A stretch of 56,100 bases of DNA from an uncultured Clostridia bacterium (GTDB lineage: Bacteria > Bacillota > Clostridia > Christensenellales > Borkfalkiaceae), in NCBI GenBank assembly GCA_944375795.1, contig CALWAU010000114.1, positions 1 to 56,100 on the forward strand. The letters are read 5' to 3'. Positions within the stretch are counted from its first letter, which is position 1, and each line of letters opens with the position of its first letter. Both the position numbers and the translations under genes were made by a program. The notes beneath the pieces were generated by a model. The model had not been told where the DNA came from, did no database searches, and saw only the letters and a program-made list of their open reading frames with translations. This document shows positions 17,899 to 26,272 of this stretch, in pieces.

Positions 17899-19794
17899 AT
17901 GCACATTTTTTTCGATCCTCTCAACCCCGCCTGCAAGAGCGTGACGGGGGCCGTCGCCCGGGGCGAGGCGCTGCAACTCAATCTGTTTTACATGGAAGAG
18001 CGTCCGAAAGGAGGGGACGGATACCGTCCCTGTCCGCCGCTTTCTCCCGAAAAGTGCGTCCGACCCGATTCGGACGCGATTTTGCTTTTGAAAAAAGACG
18101 GCGAGGCCGAACAATTTTTTTCCATGTCCCGGACGGAATACGGCTGGAATATCCGCATGAAAGTCCGGGAAACGGGGCTGTACTTTTATCGTTTCGCTCT
18201 CGGAAACACTTTCCTTTCCTGCGGAAACGGATTGCTCGGCACCGAAACCGCGTTCCCGGACCAAGGGGCCTGGTTTCAGCTGACCGTTTACGATGAATCC
18301 TATCGCACGCCGGCATGGTTCAAGGGGGGGATTCTCTATCAGATTTTTCCCGATCGGTTTTATAAGACAGGAACTATGTCTGACATAAAAGGAAGGGTGA
18401 TCCGTTCCGATTGGGGCGGAACGCCTTCTTATCGGCCGAACGAACAGGGAAAGATCCTGAACAACGATTTTTTCGGGGGAACGCTGCGGGGAATACAGGA
18501 AAAATTGCCGTATCTGAGCAGTCTGCACGTAACGGCGGTTTACCTCAATCCGATTTTTGAGGCCGCTTCCAATCATCGCTACGATACTTCCGATTATCTG
18601 CACGTCGATCCGTATCTCGGGACGGAAAAGGATCTTCGGGCTCTGACGGACGAAGCGGAAAAATACGGGATCCGCGTCATTCTCGACGGCGTGTTCAACC
18701 ATACGGGCGACGACAGCGTATACTTCAACAAATACGGGCATTATCCGTCTCTCGGCGCCTATCAATCCAAGGATTCCCCGTATTACTCCTGGTACACGTT
18801 TCAGGAATTTCCGGATAAATACAGCAGTTGGTGGGGCATCGACATCCTGCCGGAGCTGAACGAAAATTCGCAAAGCTATCAGACGTTTATTTTCGGAGAA
18901 AACGGGGTTCTCAGGCATTGGCTCGACTGCGGAATCGGCGGATATCGGCTGGACGTGGCCGACGAACTGCCCGATTTTTTCCTCAAAGAACTGCGGGCGA
19001 CGGTCAAAGAAAAAACGCCGGACGCCGTCATCATCGGAGAGGTCTGGGAGGACGCCTCCAACAAAATCGCCTATTCCAAAAGACGGGAATACTTGCAGGG
19101 AAAAGAGCTCGACAGCGTTATGAATTATCCCTTGAAGGACGCGATCATCCGATTCATGCTGACGGAAAACGCCGAAGCGTTGGCAGATACCGTCCGTACG
19201 CTGCAGGACCATTATCCCAAACAGACATTGGATTGTCTGATGAATATCCTCGGCACGCACGATACCGCGCGCATCCTGACCGTTTTGGGCGGGAAAACCT
19301 GTTATACAAAAGAGGAAATGGCCTCGCCGGCCATGCGATTGAACGATTCCGAGCGCCGCAATGCGACGGAAAAATTGAAAATGGCCGCATTTCTTCAATA
19401 TACGCTGCCCGGAGTTCCGTGCGTCTATTACGGAGACGAAAACGCGGCGGAAGGTTATATCGACCCGTTTTGCCGCAGATGCTTTGACTGGGATAACCTC
19501 AACGATGAGCTGATCGCCCATTATCGGAAACTCGGCGAACTCCGTATCCGATTCGCGTCCGTTTTCAAGGAAGGCGTCTATAAAGAAATCTTCGTGAAAA
19601 ACGGCTGTTATCTGTTCAAGAGATCCGTACGGGATTCCGTCGCATACATTTTCGCCAACAATTCCGCGGAGAGCTATTTGCTGTATCCGGACGACGGAAT
19701 TTATCTGAACTATTTTCAGGGAAAAACGTATACGAAGCTTATAGAAATCAAGCCGTATTCCTACGGAATTTTCTTGCGTTCGCCGGCTTCGTGA
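17899..19794 (+). CDS. Cytosolic GH13 alpha-glucan hydrolase (neopullulanase/cyclomaltodextrinase-like)
   Basis: About 631 residues without a signal peptide, so intracellular. N-terminal beta domain (about 1-130), GH13 barrel (about 140-520), C-terminal beta domain. Catalytic residues: Asp352 in YRLDVADE, Glu381 in IIGEVWED, Asp455 in GTHDTAR; DGVFNHTG is the conserved second region. Placed after glgP, it probably trims limit dextrins or maltodextrins left by the phosphorylase. The exact specificity (pullulan, cyclodextrin or limit dextrin) cannot be read from sequence. ATG 17899 is preferred to GTG 17887; neither has a clear ribosome site. A short peptide around KTGTMSDIKG is encoded by a palindromic element (18358-18390). 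Confidence 0.88.
   Translation: MHIFFDPLNPACKSVTGAVARGEALQLNLFYMEERPKGGDGYRPCPPLSPEKCVRPDSDAILLLKKDGEAEQFFSMSRTEYGWNIRMKVRETGLYFYRFALGNTFLSCGNGLLGTETAFPDQGAWFQLTVYDESYRTPAWFKGGILYQIFPDRFYKTGTMSDIKGRVIRSDWGGTPSYRPNEQGKILNNDFFGGTLRGIQEKLPYLSSLHVTAVYLNPIFEAASNHRYDTSDYLHVDPYLGTEKDLRALTDEAEKYGIRVILDGVFNHTGDDSVYFNKYGHYPSLGAYQSKDSPYYSWYTFQEFPDKYSSWWGIDILPELNENSQSYQTFIFGENGVLRHWLDCGIGGYRLDVADELPDFFLKELRATVKEKTPDAVIIGEVWEDASNKIAYSKRREYLQGKELDSVMNYPLKDAIIRFMLTENAEALADTVRTLQDHYPKQTLDCLMNILGTHDTARILTVLGGKTCYTKEEMASPAMRLNDSERRNATEKLKMAAFLQYTLPGVPCVYYGDENAAEGYIDPFCRRCFDWDNLNDELIAHYRKLGELRIRFASVFKEGVYKEIFVKNGCYLFKRSVRDSVAYIFANNSAESYLLYPDDGIYLNYFQGKTYTKLIEIKPYSYGIFLRSPAS
18358..18390. repeat. Palindromic element copy inside the GH13 gene
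   Basis: TTTTATAAGACA (18358-18369), 7-nt loop, TGTCTGACATAAAA (18377-18390). The outer six pairs and five inner pairs form, with an unpaired core on one side. The right part contains the 13-bp palindrome TATGTCTGACATA (18375-18387), as in the 13649 element. Its 33 bp equal 11 codons, keeping the frame open. Confidence 0.6.
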
Positions 19795-19850
19795 TTTTCG
19801 AAAAGCTGCGGATTTTATGGTTTTTCCCGCTTTTTGAGGCGTTTTTAGCC

Positions 19851-19888
19851 ACAACATTTCGTAAAACCTGCATTTTACGAAATGTTGT
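19851..19888. terminator. Perfect 16-bp hairpin after the GH13 gene
   Basis: ACAACATTTCGTAAAA (19851-19866) and TTTTACGAAATGTTGT (19873-19888), 6-nt loop, followed by TTCTTT. It lies in the 274-nt gap before the recombinase gene and could end transcription of the GH13 gene. The T tail is poor, so another role is possible. Confidence 0.55.
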
Positions 19889-20033
19889 TTCTTTACCCTC
19901 TCGGCCGTTTTTCGGTGAATAAGCCGCTGTAAAACGCCGAAATCGATGCGTCGAAAAACAAAAAATAATCCTTTCCGCGTCCGTTTCCCCCTTTCCTTTT
20001 GATAAAACTTTTCGGAAAAACACATACTTTCTG

Positions 20034-20062
20034 TTGACAGAAATCCAAATTCGCGGTACAAT
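20034..20062 (+). promoter_or_regulatory. Promoter abutting the recombinase start codon
   Basis: TTGACA (20034-20039) and TACAAT (20057-20062), 17 bp spacer. Only 6 nt separate the -10 from the ATG at 20069, so transcription should begin at or next to the start codon. Confidence 0.7.
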
Positions 20063-20068
20063 ATAAGC

Positions 20069-21130
20069 ATGAAAAAGGAAAATTACTATACCAAACGTAA
20101 TATTCAGGATATCGACAAGACCAACGAGCTTCTGGATTTCCTCCCCCCCTTCTGTCAGGACTATTTTTTGGGAATAGAGACGAGGACGAGTTGTCAGACG
20201 CGCTTGAAATATGCCTATGACCTGCGTATCTTTTTCGATTTTCTCTGCAAAAAGAAGTATCGCAAAAAGGAAGTGACCGACCTCACGCTCGAGGACCTCG
20301 AAGGCGTCACCAACAACGATATAGAGTTGTTTTTGAGCTATCTTTCCCACTACCGTTTCAACGACAAGGAGCTTTCCTGCGACGAACGGGCAAAGGCGAG
20401 AAAGCTTTCGGCCGTTCGCGCCATGTTCAAATACTTTTTCAACAAGGGCCTGATCGAAGTGGACAACTCCGCAAAGGTCCAGACGCCCAAGCAGCACGAA
20501 AAGGAAATCATCCGCCTGGAAGCGGAAGAAGTTTCCAGGCTGCTCGACGTTGCGGAATCGGGAAACGGGCTTTCCCGCCATGCCAGCGGCTATCACAATA
20601 AGACGAAAATCCGCGACACCGCCATCCTCACCCTCTTTCTGGGCACCGGGATCCGTATCAGCGAGTTGGTCGGGCTCGACAACGACAGTTTTGACTTTTC
20701 CAACAACTCCTTTATCGTGACCCGGAAAGGCGGAAACAAGGCGATTCTTTACTTTTCGGACGAAGTACGCTATGCTTTGCAGGAATACATCGCTGAAAAA
20801 TCCAACGACGAGAAAATCCCCGAAAGCGAAACCGCTTTTTTCCTCTCCATGCAGTATAAGCGGATCAATGTCCGTTCCGTGGAAATTCTCGTCAAGAAGT
20901 ACAGCCGCATGGTGACGCCGCTGAAAAAAATCACCCCCCACAAACTCCGCAGTACATACGGCACCCGGCTCTATAACGAAACGGGCGATATTTACATCGT
21001 AGCGGACGTGCTCGGCCATAAAGACGTCAATACGACGAAAAAGCACTATGCGGCCATTACGGAGGACAATCGGAAAAAGGTAGCCGACGCCGTAAAACTC
21101 CGAAGCTCCGACGACGAGAACGGACGATAA
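20069..21130 (+). CDS. Tyrosine recombinase, XerC/XerD type
   Basis: 353 residues: N-terminal SAM-like DNA-binding domain (about 15-130) and C-terminal catalytic domain. The residues are in place: Arg196 (GTGIRISELVG), Lys in TRKGGNKA, His291 and Arg294 (HKLRSTYG), His317 (LGHKDVNTT) and nucleophile Tyr327 (KKHYAAI). The length and the absence of phage genes suggest a housekeeping chromosome-dimer resolvase rather than a mobile-element integrase. No dif-like site was identified nearby. There is no ribosome site; the promoter position implies a leaderless mRNA. hflX follows 18 nt later. Confidence 0.88.
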   Translation: MKKENYYTKRNIQDIDKTNELLDFLPPFCQDYFLGIETRTSCQTRLKYAYDLRIFFDFLCKKKYRKKEVTDLTLEDLEGVTNNDIELFLSYLSHYRFNDKELSCDERAKARKLSAVRAMFKYFFNKGLIEVDNSAKVQTPKQHEKEIIRLEAEEVSRLLDVAESGNGLSRHASGYHNKTKIRDTAILTLFLGTGIRISELVGLDNDSFDFSNNSFIVTRKGGNKAILYFSDEVRYALQEYIAEKSNDEKIPESETAFFLSMQYKRINVRSVEILVKKYSRMVTPLKKITPHKLRSTYGTRLYNETGDIYIVADVLGHKDVNTTKKHYAAITEDNRKKVADAVKLRSSDDENGR

Positions 21131-21148
21131 AGGAAAAGGGATACCAAA

Positions 21149-22402
21149 ATGAACGAACAATCTCGCCGGGAGGCGGAAAAAATTTATATCATTCAGCCCG
21201 TCACGGAAAAGAACGCCTCCGATTATCGCATCTTACAGCGGGAGGCGGTCTCTCTGATAGAAAGCGCCGGCGCCCTCTACGCGGGAACGATTTTTCAGAA
21301 TGTCCGCGAAATCAACCCCGCCACCTTCATCGGCGAAGGCAAGCTCCGGGAACTGAAAGAGCGCCTCGCGGGCCTGGAAGGGATCACCGTGCTCTTCAAC
21401 GGCGAGCTTTCCCCTTCCCAAACGCTCAATATTTCCGCTGCGCTCGAAAACCGGAAAGTCATCGACCGAACGACCCTGATTCTCGATATTTTTGCCAAAA
21501 ACGCGCAGAGCAGCGAAGGAAAAATTCAGGTAGAACTCGCACAGCTGCGCTATCTCTATCCCCGACTGAAAGGAAAGGGAGCGGCACTTTCCCGATTGGG
21601 CGGCGGCGTGGGCACGCGCGGCCCCGGCGAGACGCAACTGGAAACTGACCGCCGGTATATCCGCGGGCGCCTGAAATATCTCGAACAGCGGCTGAAAGAA
21701 ACGGAAAAACGCCGTTCGCTCCAAACGATCCGCCGCAAAAAAAATTCCGTCCGCACCATCGCTCTGGTCGGCTACACCAATACGGGAAAGTCGACGCTGA
21801 TGAATGCGCTGACGGGCGCAAACGTCTATGTGAAGAACGAACTGTTCGCCACCCTGGATCCGACGGCGAGAACTTTTTCCGTCGAAGGCGTGGAATTTTT
21901 GCTCGTCGATACGGTCGGATTTTTGCAGGAACTGCCCCATCACCTCATCGACGCTTTCAAATCCACGCTGGAAAGCGCCCTGCATTGCGATTTGGCCCTG
22001 ATCGTGTGCGACGCGTCGGGCGAATATGAAATGCAGCTGAAAACCACTCTGCAGACGTTGGAGGAAATGAAATTTTCCTCCCCCTGTCTCGTAGTCATGA
22101 ACAAGAGCGAAAACATCGCCGACCGCTCCGCTTTTCCTTACGGGAGCATCGCGATCTCCGCCCGGGAAAATCTCGGCCTCGAAACGCTCAAACGGGAAAT
22201 ACTCAAATGCTTCTCCGACGATTTCCTCTCCTGCGATCTGTTCGTTCCCTATGAAAAGATTTCGGAATACGGGAAAATCAAATCCCTGCTGACCGAACGT
22301 CACGTCGATTTTACGGACGAAGGACAGAAAATCCGCGCCGTCATTCCTTCCGTGTACGCGGACAAATTTGCGGGCTATATCACGGCGAGGCATCCCCTGT
22401 AA
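21149..22402 (+). CDS. hflX: Ribosome-associated GTPase HflX
   Basis: 417 residues. N-terminal HflX domain (about 10-195; GGVGTRGPGETQLETDRR is its signature), helical linker, then a G domain: G1 GYTNTGKST, G3 DTVGFLQELP, G4 NKSE. HflX splits stalled ribosomes in the cytoplasm, often under heat or antibiotic stress. It shares a transcript with the recombinase (18-nt gap with AAGGAAAAGGG) and ends at a hairpin shared with the opposing gene. Confidence 0.95.
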   Translation: MNEQSRREAEKIYIIQPVTEKNASDYRILQREAVSLIESAGALYAGTIFQNVREINPATFIGEGKLRELKERLAGLEGITVLFNGELSPSQTLNISAALENRKVIDRTTLILDIFAKNAQSSEGKIQVELAQLRYLYPRLKGKGAALSRLGGGVGTRGPGETQLETDRRYIRGRLKYLEQRLKETEKRRSLQTIRRKKNSVRTIALVGYTNTGKSTLMNALTGANVYVKNELFATLDPTARTFSVEGVEFLLVDTVGFLQELPHHLIDAFKSTLESALHCDLALIVCDASGEYEMQLKTTLQTLEEMKFSSPCLVVMNKSENIADRSAFPYGSIAISARENLGLETLKREILKCFSDDFLSCDLFVPYEKISEYGKIKSLLTERHVDFTDEGQKIRAVIPSVYADKFAGYITARHPL

Positions 22403-22410
22403 AATATAAA

Positions 22411-22437
22411 GGCAGATCGGTCGATCTGCCTTATCTG
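22411..22437. terminator. Bidirectional terminator between hflX and the minus-strand unknown gene
   Basis: GGCAGATCG (22411-22419) and CGATCTGCC (22422-22430) pair perfectly, preceded by A-rich and followed by T-rich sequence. Convergent genes end on either side. Confidence 0.8.
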
Positions 22438-22439
22438 CT

Positions 22440-23465
22440 TTATTTTAACTGCGTTTCAAAGCCATCGAAAACGGATTTTACGCTATCTGCGACGTCGAAA
22501 AAGCCCTCGTGTGTGAGGCAACTCAAAAGAGGCTTTCCGTCCTTCAAAAACAATATGTCGGCAAAACTTATGTAAGGAGCATATCTTTCGTATGCGTCAT
22601 AATGATAGCGGTCAAATCTTTTGAATGACAGCAGATATTCTTTGAGTTCCCTCGAGGGTCTGAGGTAAATCCTCAAAACGTTCATGCCGTAGTTTTCCGT
22701 TTCTTCCGTACGATACACCTCTCTTAAAATTTCTGCAAACCGCAAATCCTTCTCACCGCCGTATCTCATGAAGTTTTCGGCATGAAAACACACCGTATCG
22801 CACTCGGAGAAGAGATAGTCAAGCTGCATTGCGGAGAGTCTTTTGCTTCTTTCATCCTCGGCGAATGCCCTGTTGAAGTCCTCCATGAATCCGCTCTCCA
22901 CATAATCTTCCCAGAGCGCCACCTGATCGTAAATGCAATCAGACGGCATTTCGTATTCCGTTATTTCCGGTTCTTCGCCCGCCAAAGCCTGCGAAAGATT
23001 GAAAAACGGCTCGTTCTCGGGCGAAGTCCTTTCGAGATGATATGCCGCAGATTCGTCTATCAATTCGTTATTTTGCAGAAACGCGCGGTATTCTTTCAAA
23101 GCTTTTTTATACGCATCGCTTTGTTCTGCCTGCCGGAACATTTCCTGCACCCTGGCATAAACTTCGCTTTGCATTTTCTGCCCTTTCACTTCGTCGGACA
23201 GCGCGGGATCGTCCATGATCTTTTGCGTCATCTCCGCTTCCCATTCCCCGATATGCGCAGTATAGCGCTGCCAATTTTGCGCCAGGCGGTCGCGCTCCTC
23301 TTCAAAGGCGGCGCGCTTTTGCTCATATCCCTCCGATTCCATAAGCGCCTCGATCGCATACAGCCGTTCCAACTTTTTTACCCCTGCCTGACGAAAAGTT
23401 TCGGCCGTATAGGGTTTTTCTCTGTCTATTTCATTTGCCGTCGATATATATTCCAATTTTTCCAT
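22440..23465 (-). CDS. Unrecognised, largely helical protein
   Basis: 341 residues from ATG 23465, chosen because the longer frame would run through the upstream cysteine-rich gene; AAAGG lies 6 nt before this ATG. No signal peptide or membrane segment. Residues about 35-150 are charged and helical, likely coiled coil (EEERDRLAQNW, ARVQEMFRQAEQSD). The rest is rich in Tyr, Phe and acidic residues with no motif I recognise. It starts 11 nt after the small eight-cysteine gene, so the two form an operon divergent from lexA. Function unknown; a role tied to the partner or to DNA damage is only a suggestion from context. Confidence 0.75.
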   Translation of the reverse strand: MEKLEYISTANEIDREKPYTAETFRQAGVKKLERLYAIEALMESEGYEQKRAAFEEERDRLAQNWQRYTAHIGEWEAEMTQKIMDDPALSDEVKGQKMQSEVYARVQEMFRQAEQSDAYKKALKEYRAFLQNNELIDESAAYHLERTSPENEPFFNLSQALAGEEPEITEYEMPSDCIYDQVALWEDYVESGFMEDFNRAFAEDERSKRLSAMQLDYLFSECDTVCFHAENFMRYGGEKDLRFAEILREVYRTEETENYGMNVLRIYLRPSRELKEYLLSFKRFDRYHYDAYERYAPYISFADILFLKDGKPLLSCLTHEGFFDVADSVKSVFDGFETQLK

Positions 23466-23476
23466 AGGCACGCCTT

Positions 23477-23671
23477 TCATTTTTCGTGGTATTCGTCGGG
23501 GTCGGTATAGATCCTGTCGATCTTTATCGATGCGACGTCCTTGAAATCGATACACTTCCCGCAATTGTCGCAAACTTTTCCCGGGTCGAGATCGCAGGTC
23601 TCGCATTCCAGACAACCGATACAGTCCCTGTCGTACAATACGCATTTCTGCGTATGCCTTTCGCCGTCCAT
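23477..23671 (-). CDS. Small eight-cysteine protein (putative Fe-S or Zn binding)
   Basis: 64 residues. Cysteines at about 10, 17, 20, 23, 26, 34, 37 and 40 form two clusters: CIGCLECETC, then CDNCGKC. Eight cysteines in CxxC spacing suggest two metal sites, as in ferredoxin-like or zinc-ribbon proteins; acidic residues dominate elsewhere. Strong ribosome site (GGAGGAGG) and its own promoter (23731-23704). It is divergent from lexA, with an SOS box in the shared region. I recall similar small proteins in clostridial genomes but know no function. Confidence 0.75.
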   Translation of the reverse strand: MDGERHTQKCVLYDRDCIGCLECETCDLDPGKVCDNCGKCIDFKDVASIKIDRIYTDPDEYHEK

Positions 23672-23703
23672 AGTATCCTCCTCCTTCCGCTTCGTATCTA
23701 TAT

Positions 23704-23731
23704 ATTATACCACAAATTTTCAAAAAATCAA
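23704..23731 (-). promoter_or_regulatory. Promoter of the eight-cysteine gene
   Basis: On the minus strand TTGATT (23731-23726) and TATAAT (23709-23704), 16 bp spacer. The -35 lies 12 bp from the SOS box that overlaps the divergent lexA promoter. Confidence 0.7.
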
Positions 23732-23742
23732 CAAAAAAGCAG

Positions 23743-23781
23743 GAACATTTGTTTGCGTTTATAAAAAATATGTGCTATAAT
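23743..23781 (+). promoter_or_regulatory. lexA promoter with SOS box
   Basis: GAACATTTGTTT (23743-23754) fits the Gram-positive LexA box (GAAC-N4-GTTY). It overlaps the -35 (TTGCGT, 23753-23758), with -10 TATAAT (23776-23781) 17 bp further. This is the expected autoregulation of lexA. Confidence 0.8.
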
Positions 23782-23813
23782 AGTAGCAGAAGAAGCAAAC
23801 GGAGGAAAAAATT

Positions 23814-24410
23814 ATGGTTCGAGAAGAAAAGCTGACCCGGGTCATGGATTATATCCGGAAATTTTCCGAAGAAAACGGCTATACGCCTTCGGTGCGGGAA
23901 ATCTGCCAACAGTGCGGCATCAAGTCCACCGCGACCGTGCACAGCTATATCGAAAAACTCCAGGAACGCGGCTTTCTCAGCAAGACGGACAACAAAAAAC
24001 GCTCTGTGAGCATCGGAAAAAACGCGGCCGTCACCGTTCCTCTCATCGGTATCGTCACGGCGGGCCAGCCCATCTTTGCCTATGAGAACTATGAGGATTA
24101 TTATACCTTTCCCGCCAGCGAATTCAAGGGAGACGAACTCTTTATGCTCCGCGTACGGGGAACTTCCATGATCGACGCCAACATTCTCGACGGCGATAAA
24201 ATCATCGTGCGGCGGCAGCAGACGGCGGACGACGGCGAAATCGTCGTGGCGCTGGTCGAGGATTCGGCAACCGTAAAGCGCATTTTCTTCCGCGACGGCA
24301 AAATCATTCTGCACCCCGAAAACGAGGCTTTGGCGGACATGACCTTCCTTCCGGGGGAAATATCCATACTCGGAAAAGTCATCGGACTCATCCGCAATTA
24401 CAGGACTTAA
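23814..24410 (+). CDS. lexA: SOS repressor LexA
   Basis: 198 residues. N-terminal winged helix (about 1-65, TPSVREICQQCGIKSTATVHSYI) and a C-terminal S24 self-cleavage domain. The cleavage site Ala83-Gly84 (IVTAGQP), catalytic Ser118 (GTSMID) and Lys155 (TVKRIF) are all in place, so RecA-stimulated autocleavage should work. RBS GGAGG precedes ATG 23814. The SOS box in its promoter supports autorepression, and the divergent operon may be co-regulated. Confidence 0.97.
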   Translation: MVREEKLTRVMDYIRKFSEENGYTPSVREICQQCGIKSTATVHSYIEKLQERGFLSKTDNKKRSVSIGKNAAVTVPLIGIVTAGQPIFAYENYEDYYTFPASEFKGDELFMLRVRGTSMIDANILDGDKIIVRRQQTADDGEIVVALVEDSATVKRIFFRDGKIILHPENEALADMTFLPGEISILGKVIGLIRNYRT

Positions 24411-24427
24411 AACAAAATTAAAATACG

Positions 24428-24462
24428 AGAGCCGTCGGGGCTTCTATGAACCCGACGGCTCT
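24428..24462. terminator. Bidirectional terminator between lexA and rluB
   Basis: AGAGCCGTCGGG (24428-24439) and CCCGACGGCTCT (24451-24462): 12-bp stem, 11-nt loop, T-rich sequence on the lexA side. Both genes converge here. Confidence 0.85.
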
Positions 24463-24468
24463 TATCTT

Positions 24469-25173
24469 TTACAGTTTTTTCAGATATTCTATTTCTTCTT
24501 CCGTCAAGGCGCGGACCTGCCCCCTGTCCAATCCCGAAATCGTCAGGTCCCCGATGCGTATGCGCTTGAGAAACAGCACGTTCCGGCCGATCGCCTCGAA
24601 CATTCTCCGCACCTGCCTGTTGCCTCCCTCGGTTATCGTGATATGCACTTTCGTATAGGCCTTGTTCGTCTCGACGATATGCGCCCGGCACTTTTTCGTG
24701 AGAATCCCGTCCAACTCGACGCCCGAACGGATTGCGTTCAGGTCCTTTTCCGTCATCGTCCCTTCGATTTTTGCGAGATAGGTCTTGGGGATTTCGTTTT
24801 TGGGATTGGTCAGGCGATAGGACAATTCCCCGTCGTTGGTCAGAATCAACAGCCCTTCGGTCGCATAATCGAGCCGTCCCACCGGGAAAACCCTCCCCGT
24901 CCCTTCCGGCAGAAGACCCATCACCGTCTTTCGTCCCCGATCGTCGGAAACGGTGCAAATCACCCCTTTGGGCTTGTTCATGAGATAATATTCCGCCTTT
25001 TTCTCCGTCTTTTCCAGCGGACGGTCGTCGACGAGGACCTCGTCGTCCTCTCCCACGTCCTCTCCGAGCACCGCCGTTCTCCCGTTTATCTTCACTCTGC
25101 CCGCGGCGATCATGGCGTCCGCATGCCGCCGGCTCGCCACGCCGTTGTCCGCCAGAAATTTATTGATTCTCAT
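24469..25173 (-). CDS. rluB: rRNA pseudouridine synthase, RsuA/RluB family
   Basis: 234 residues. N-terminal S4 RNA-binding domain (MRINKFLADNGVASRRHAD), then the synthase domain with VGRLDYATEGLLILTNDG carrying the catalytic Asp. GGNRQVRRMFEAIG is the conserved C-terminal motif. It probably modifies 23S rRNA near position 2605; RluB rather than RsuA is inferred from gene context (scpAB-dac-rluB order in Clostridia). Last gene of the minus-strand scpAB transcript. Confidence 0.92.
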   Translation of the reverse strand: MRINKFLADNGVASRRHADAMIAAGRVKINGRTAVLGEDVGEDDEVLVDDRPLEKTEKKAEYYLMNKPKGVICTVSDDRGRKTVMGLLPEGTGRVFPVGRLDYATEGLLILTNDGELSYRLTNPKNEIPKTYLAKIEGTMTEKDLNAIRSGVELDGILTKKCRAHIVETNKAYTKVHITITEGGNRQVRRMFEAIGRNVLFLKRIRIGDLTISGLDRGQVRALTEEEIEYLKKL

Positions 25174-25202
25174 TCGTTGCTTTCTCCTCGCGTTCCAATC
25201 CT

Positions 25203-26270
25203 TTATAGTTTATATAAATTTCGCGAAAAAAGCAACCGATTTATGAGATATATTTTTACTTCTCCGATAATTTCATCATTTTTTTCCCTTCCGAACACCC
25301 GTTTCTCCTCCGTTTCTATCCGCAGGTGTTCCTCCTCTTCCGGCAGCAGAGGATAATAGAGAGCCTCGCGGGTACATCCCTTTTCCCTTCCGACCGAAAG
25401 CGCGGCGTCGCCTTCGAGCACGCACACCCTCCGATAGGCCCCGAAAGCGTCGTCCAGAAGTTCGGCCGAACGCTCGTACATGGCGGAACAATTGAGCACG
25501 GTGCACACGAGCGTCATGTCCTCCCGTTCGGCGGCCGTCACCAGACAGCGCCCCGCCGCTTTGGTATAGCCCGTCTTGACGCCCACCGCGCCCTCGTAAC
25601 TTTTCAGCATCTTGTTTTTGTTTGCCCAGCCCCGCGGCGCATAGTATTTCGCGGAGACGATTTTGCAAAATTCGGGATTGTGCATCGCATAACACGAGAT
25701 AAGGTTGAGGTCGCGCGCCGTGGTATAGTGCCCTTCCCGCGGCAGGCCGTGCGGATTGAGAAAACGGCTGTGCAAAGCGCCCGCCTTCTGCGCCGTCAGG
25801 TTCATTTGCTCCGCAAACCCCTCGATGCTCCCTCCGAAATGCAGAGCGAGCGCCTCGGCGCAGTCGTTCCCCGAGCGGAGCATCAATCCGTACAGCAGAT
25901 CCTCCACGCTGTACACGGCTCCCCGTTCGAGGTAGACGCTCGATCCCTCCACGCCCGCCGCCTGTGCGGGAACGGGAAATTCTTCGGCGAGATCCTCGCA
26001 GTTCTCGAGGACGGTAATCGCCGTCAGTATCTTCGTCGTGCTCGCCATGGGAAGCGCCTGCTCCCCGTTGCGCTCGTAAAGAATGCGGCGGGAGTCCGCC
26101 TCCATGACGCATTCCGCGCGCGCCGCCGGAGCGGAAGCCTCCGCCCTCGTGCCCGCCCTTGTATATCCCGCGGGAGCGGCCACGCAAATGCAATAGGCGG
26201 CCGACAAAAACGCCGTCAGAAACCGAAAACGGAGGGGCTTTCTTTCCGCCTCCGGAAATTTCCCCTTCAT
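25203..26270 (-). CDS. D-alanyl-D-alanine carboxypeptidase (PBP5 family, DacF-like)
   Basis: 355 residues from ATG 26270, 2 nt after the ytfJ stop; longer upstream frames overlap ytfJ. Signal peptide (FRFLTAFLSAAYCICVAAPAG), then a peptidase S11 domain with SxxK in ASTTKILT, SxN in SGNDC and KTG in KTGYTKAAG. It trims the terminal D-Ala of peptidoglycan stem peptides outside the membrane. No clear PBP5 C-terminal beta domain. The neighbours ytfJ and ytfI suggest a role in the spore cortex, like DacF, but that is context only. Confidence 0.9.
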   Translation of the reverse strand: MKGKFPEAERKPLRFRFLTAFLSAAYCICVAAPAGYTRAGTRAEASAPAARAECVMEADSRRILYERNGEQALPMASTTKILTAITVLENCEDLAEEFPVPAQAAGVEGSSVYLERGAVYSVEDLLYGLMLRSGNDCAEALALHFGGSIEGFAEQMNLTAQKAGALHSRFLNPHGLPREGHYTTARDLNLISCYAMHNPEFCKIVSAKYYAPRGWANKNKMLKSYEGAVGVKTGYTKAAGRCLVTAAEREDMTLVCTVLNCSAMYERSAELLDDAFGAYRRVCVLEGDAALSVGREKGCTREALYYPLLPEEEEHLRIETEEKRVFGREKNDEIIGEVKIYLINRLLFSRNLYKL

Positions 26271-26272
26271 CG

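Noticed and set aside
20069..21130. Mobile-element integrase with att sites
   Set aside because: No flanking direct repeats, tRNA or phage genes; size and catalytic domain fit a housekeeping Xer protein.
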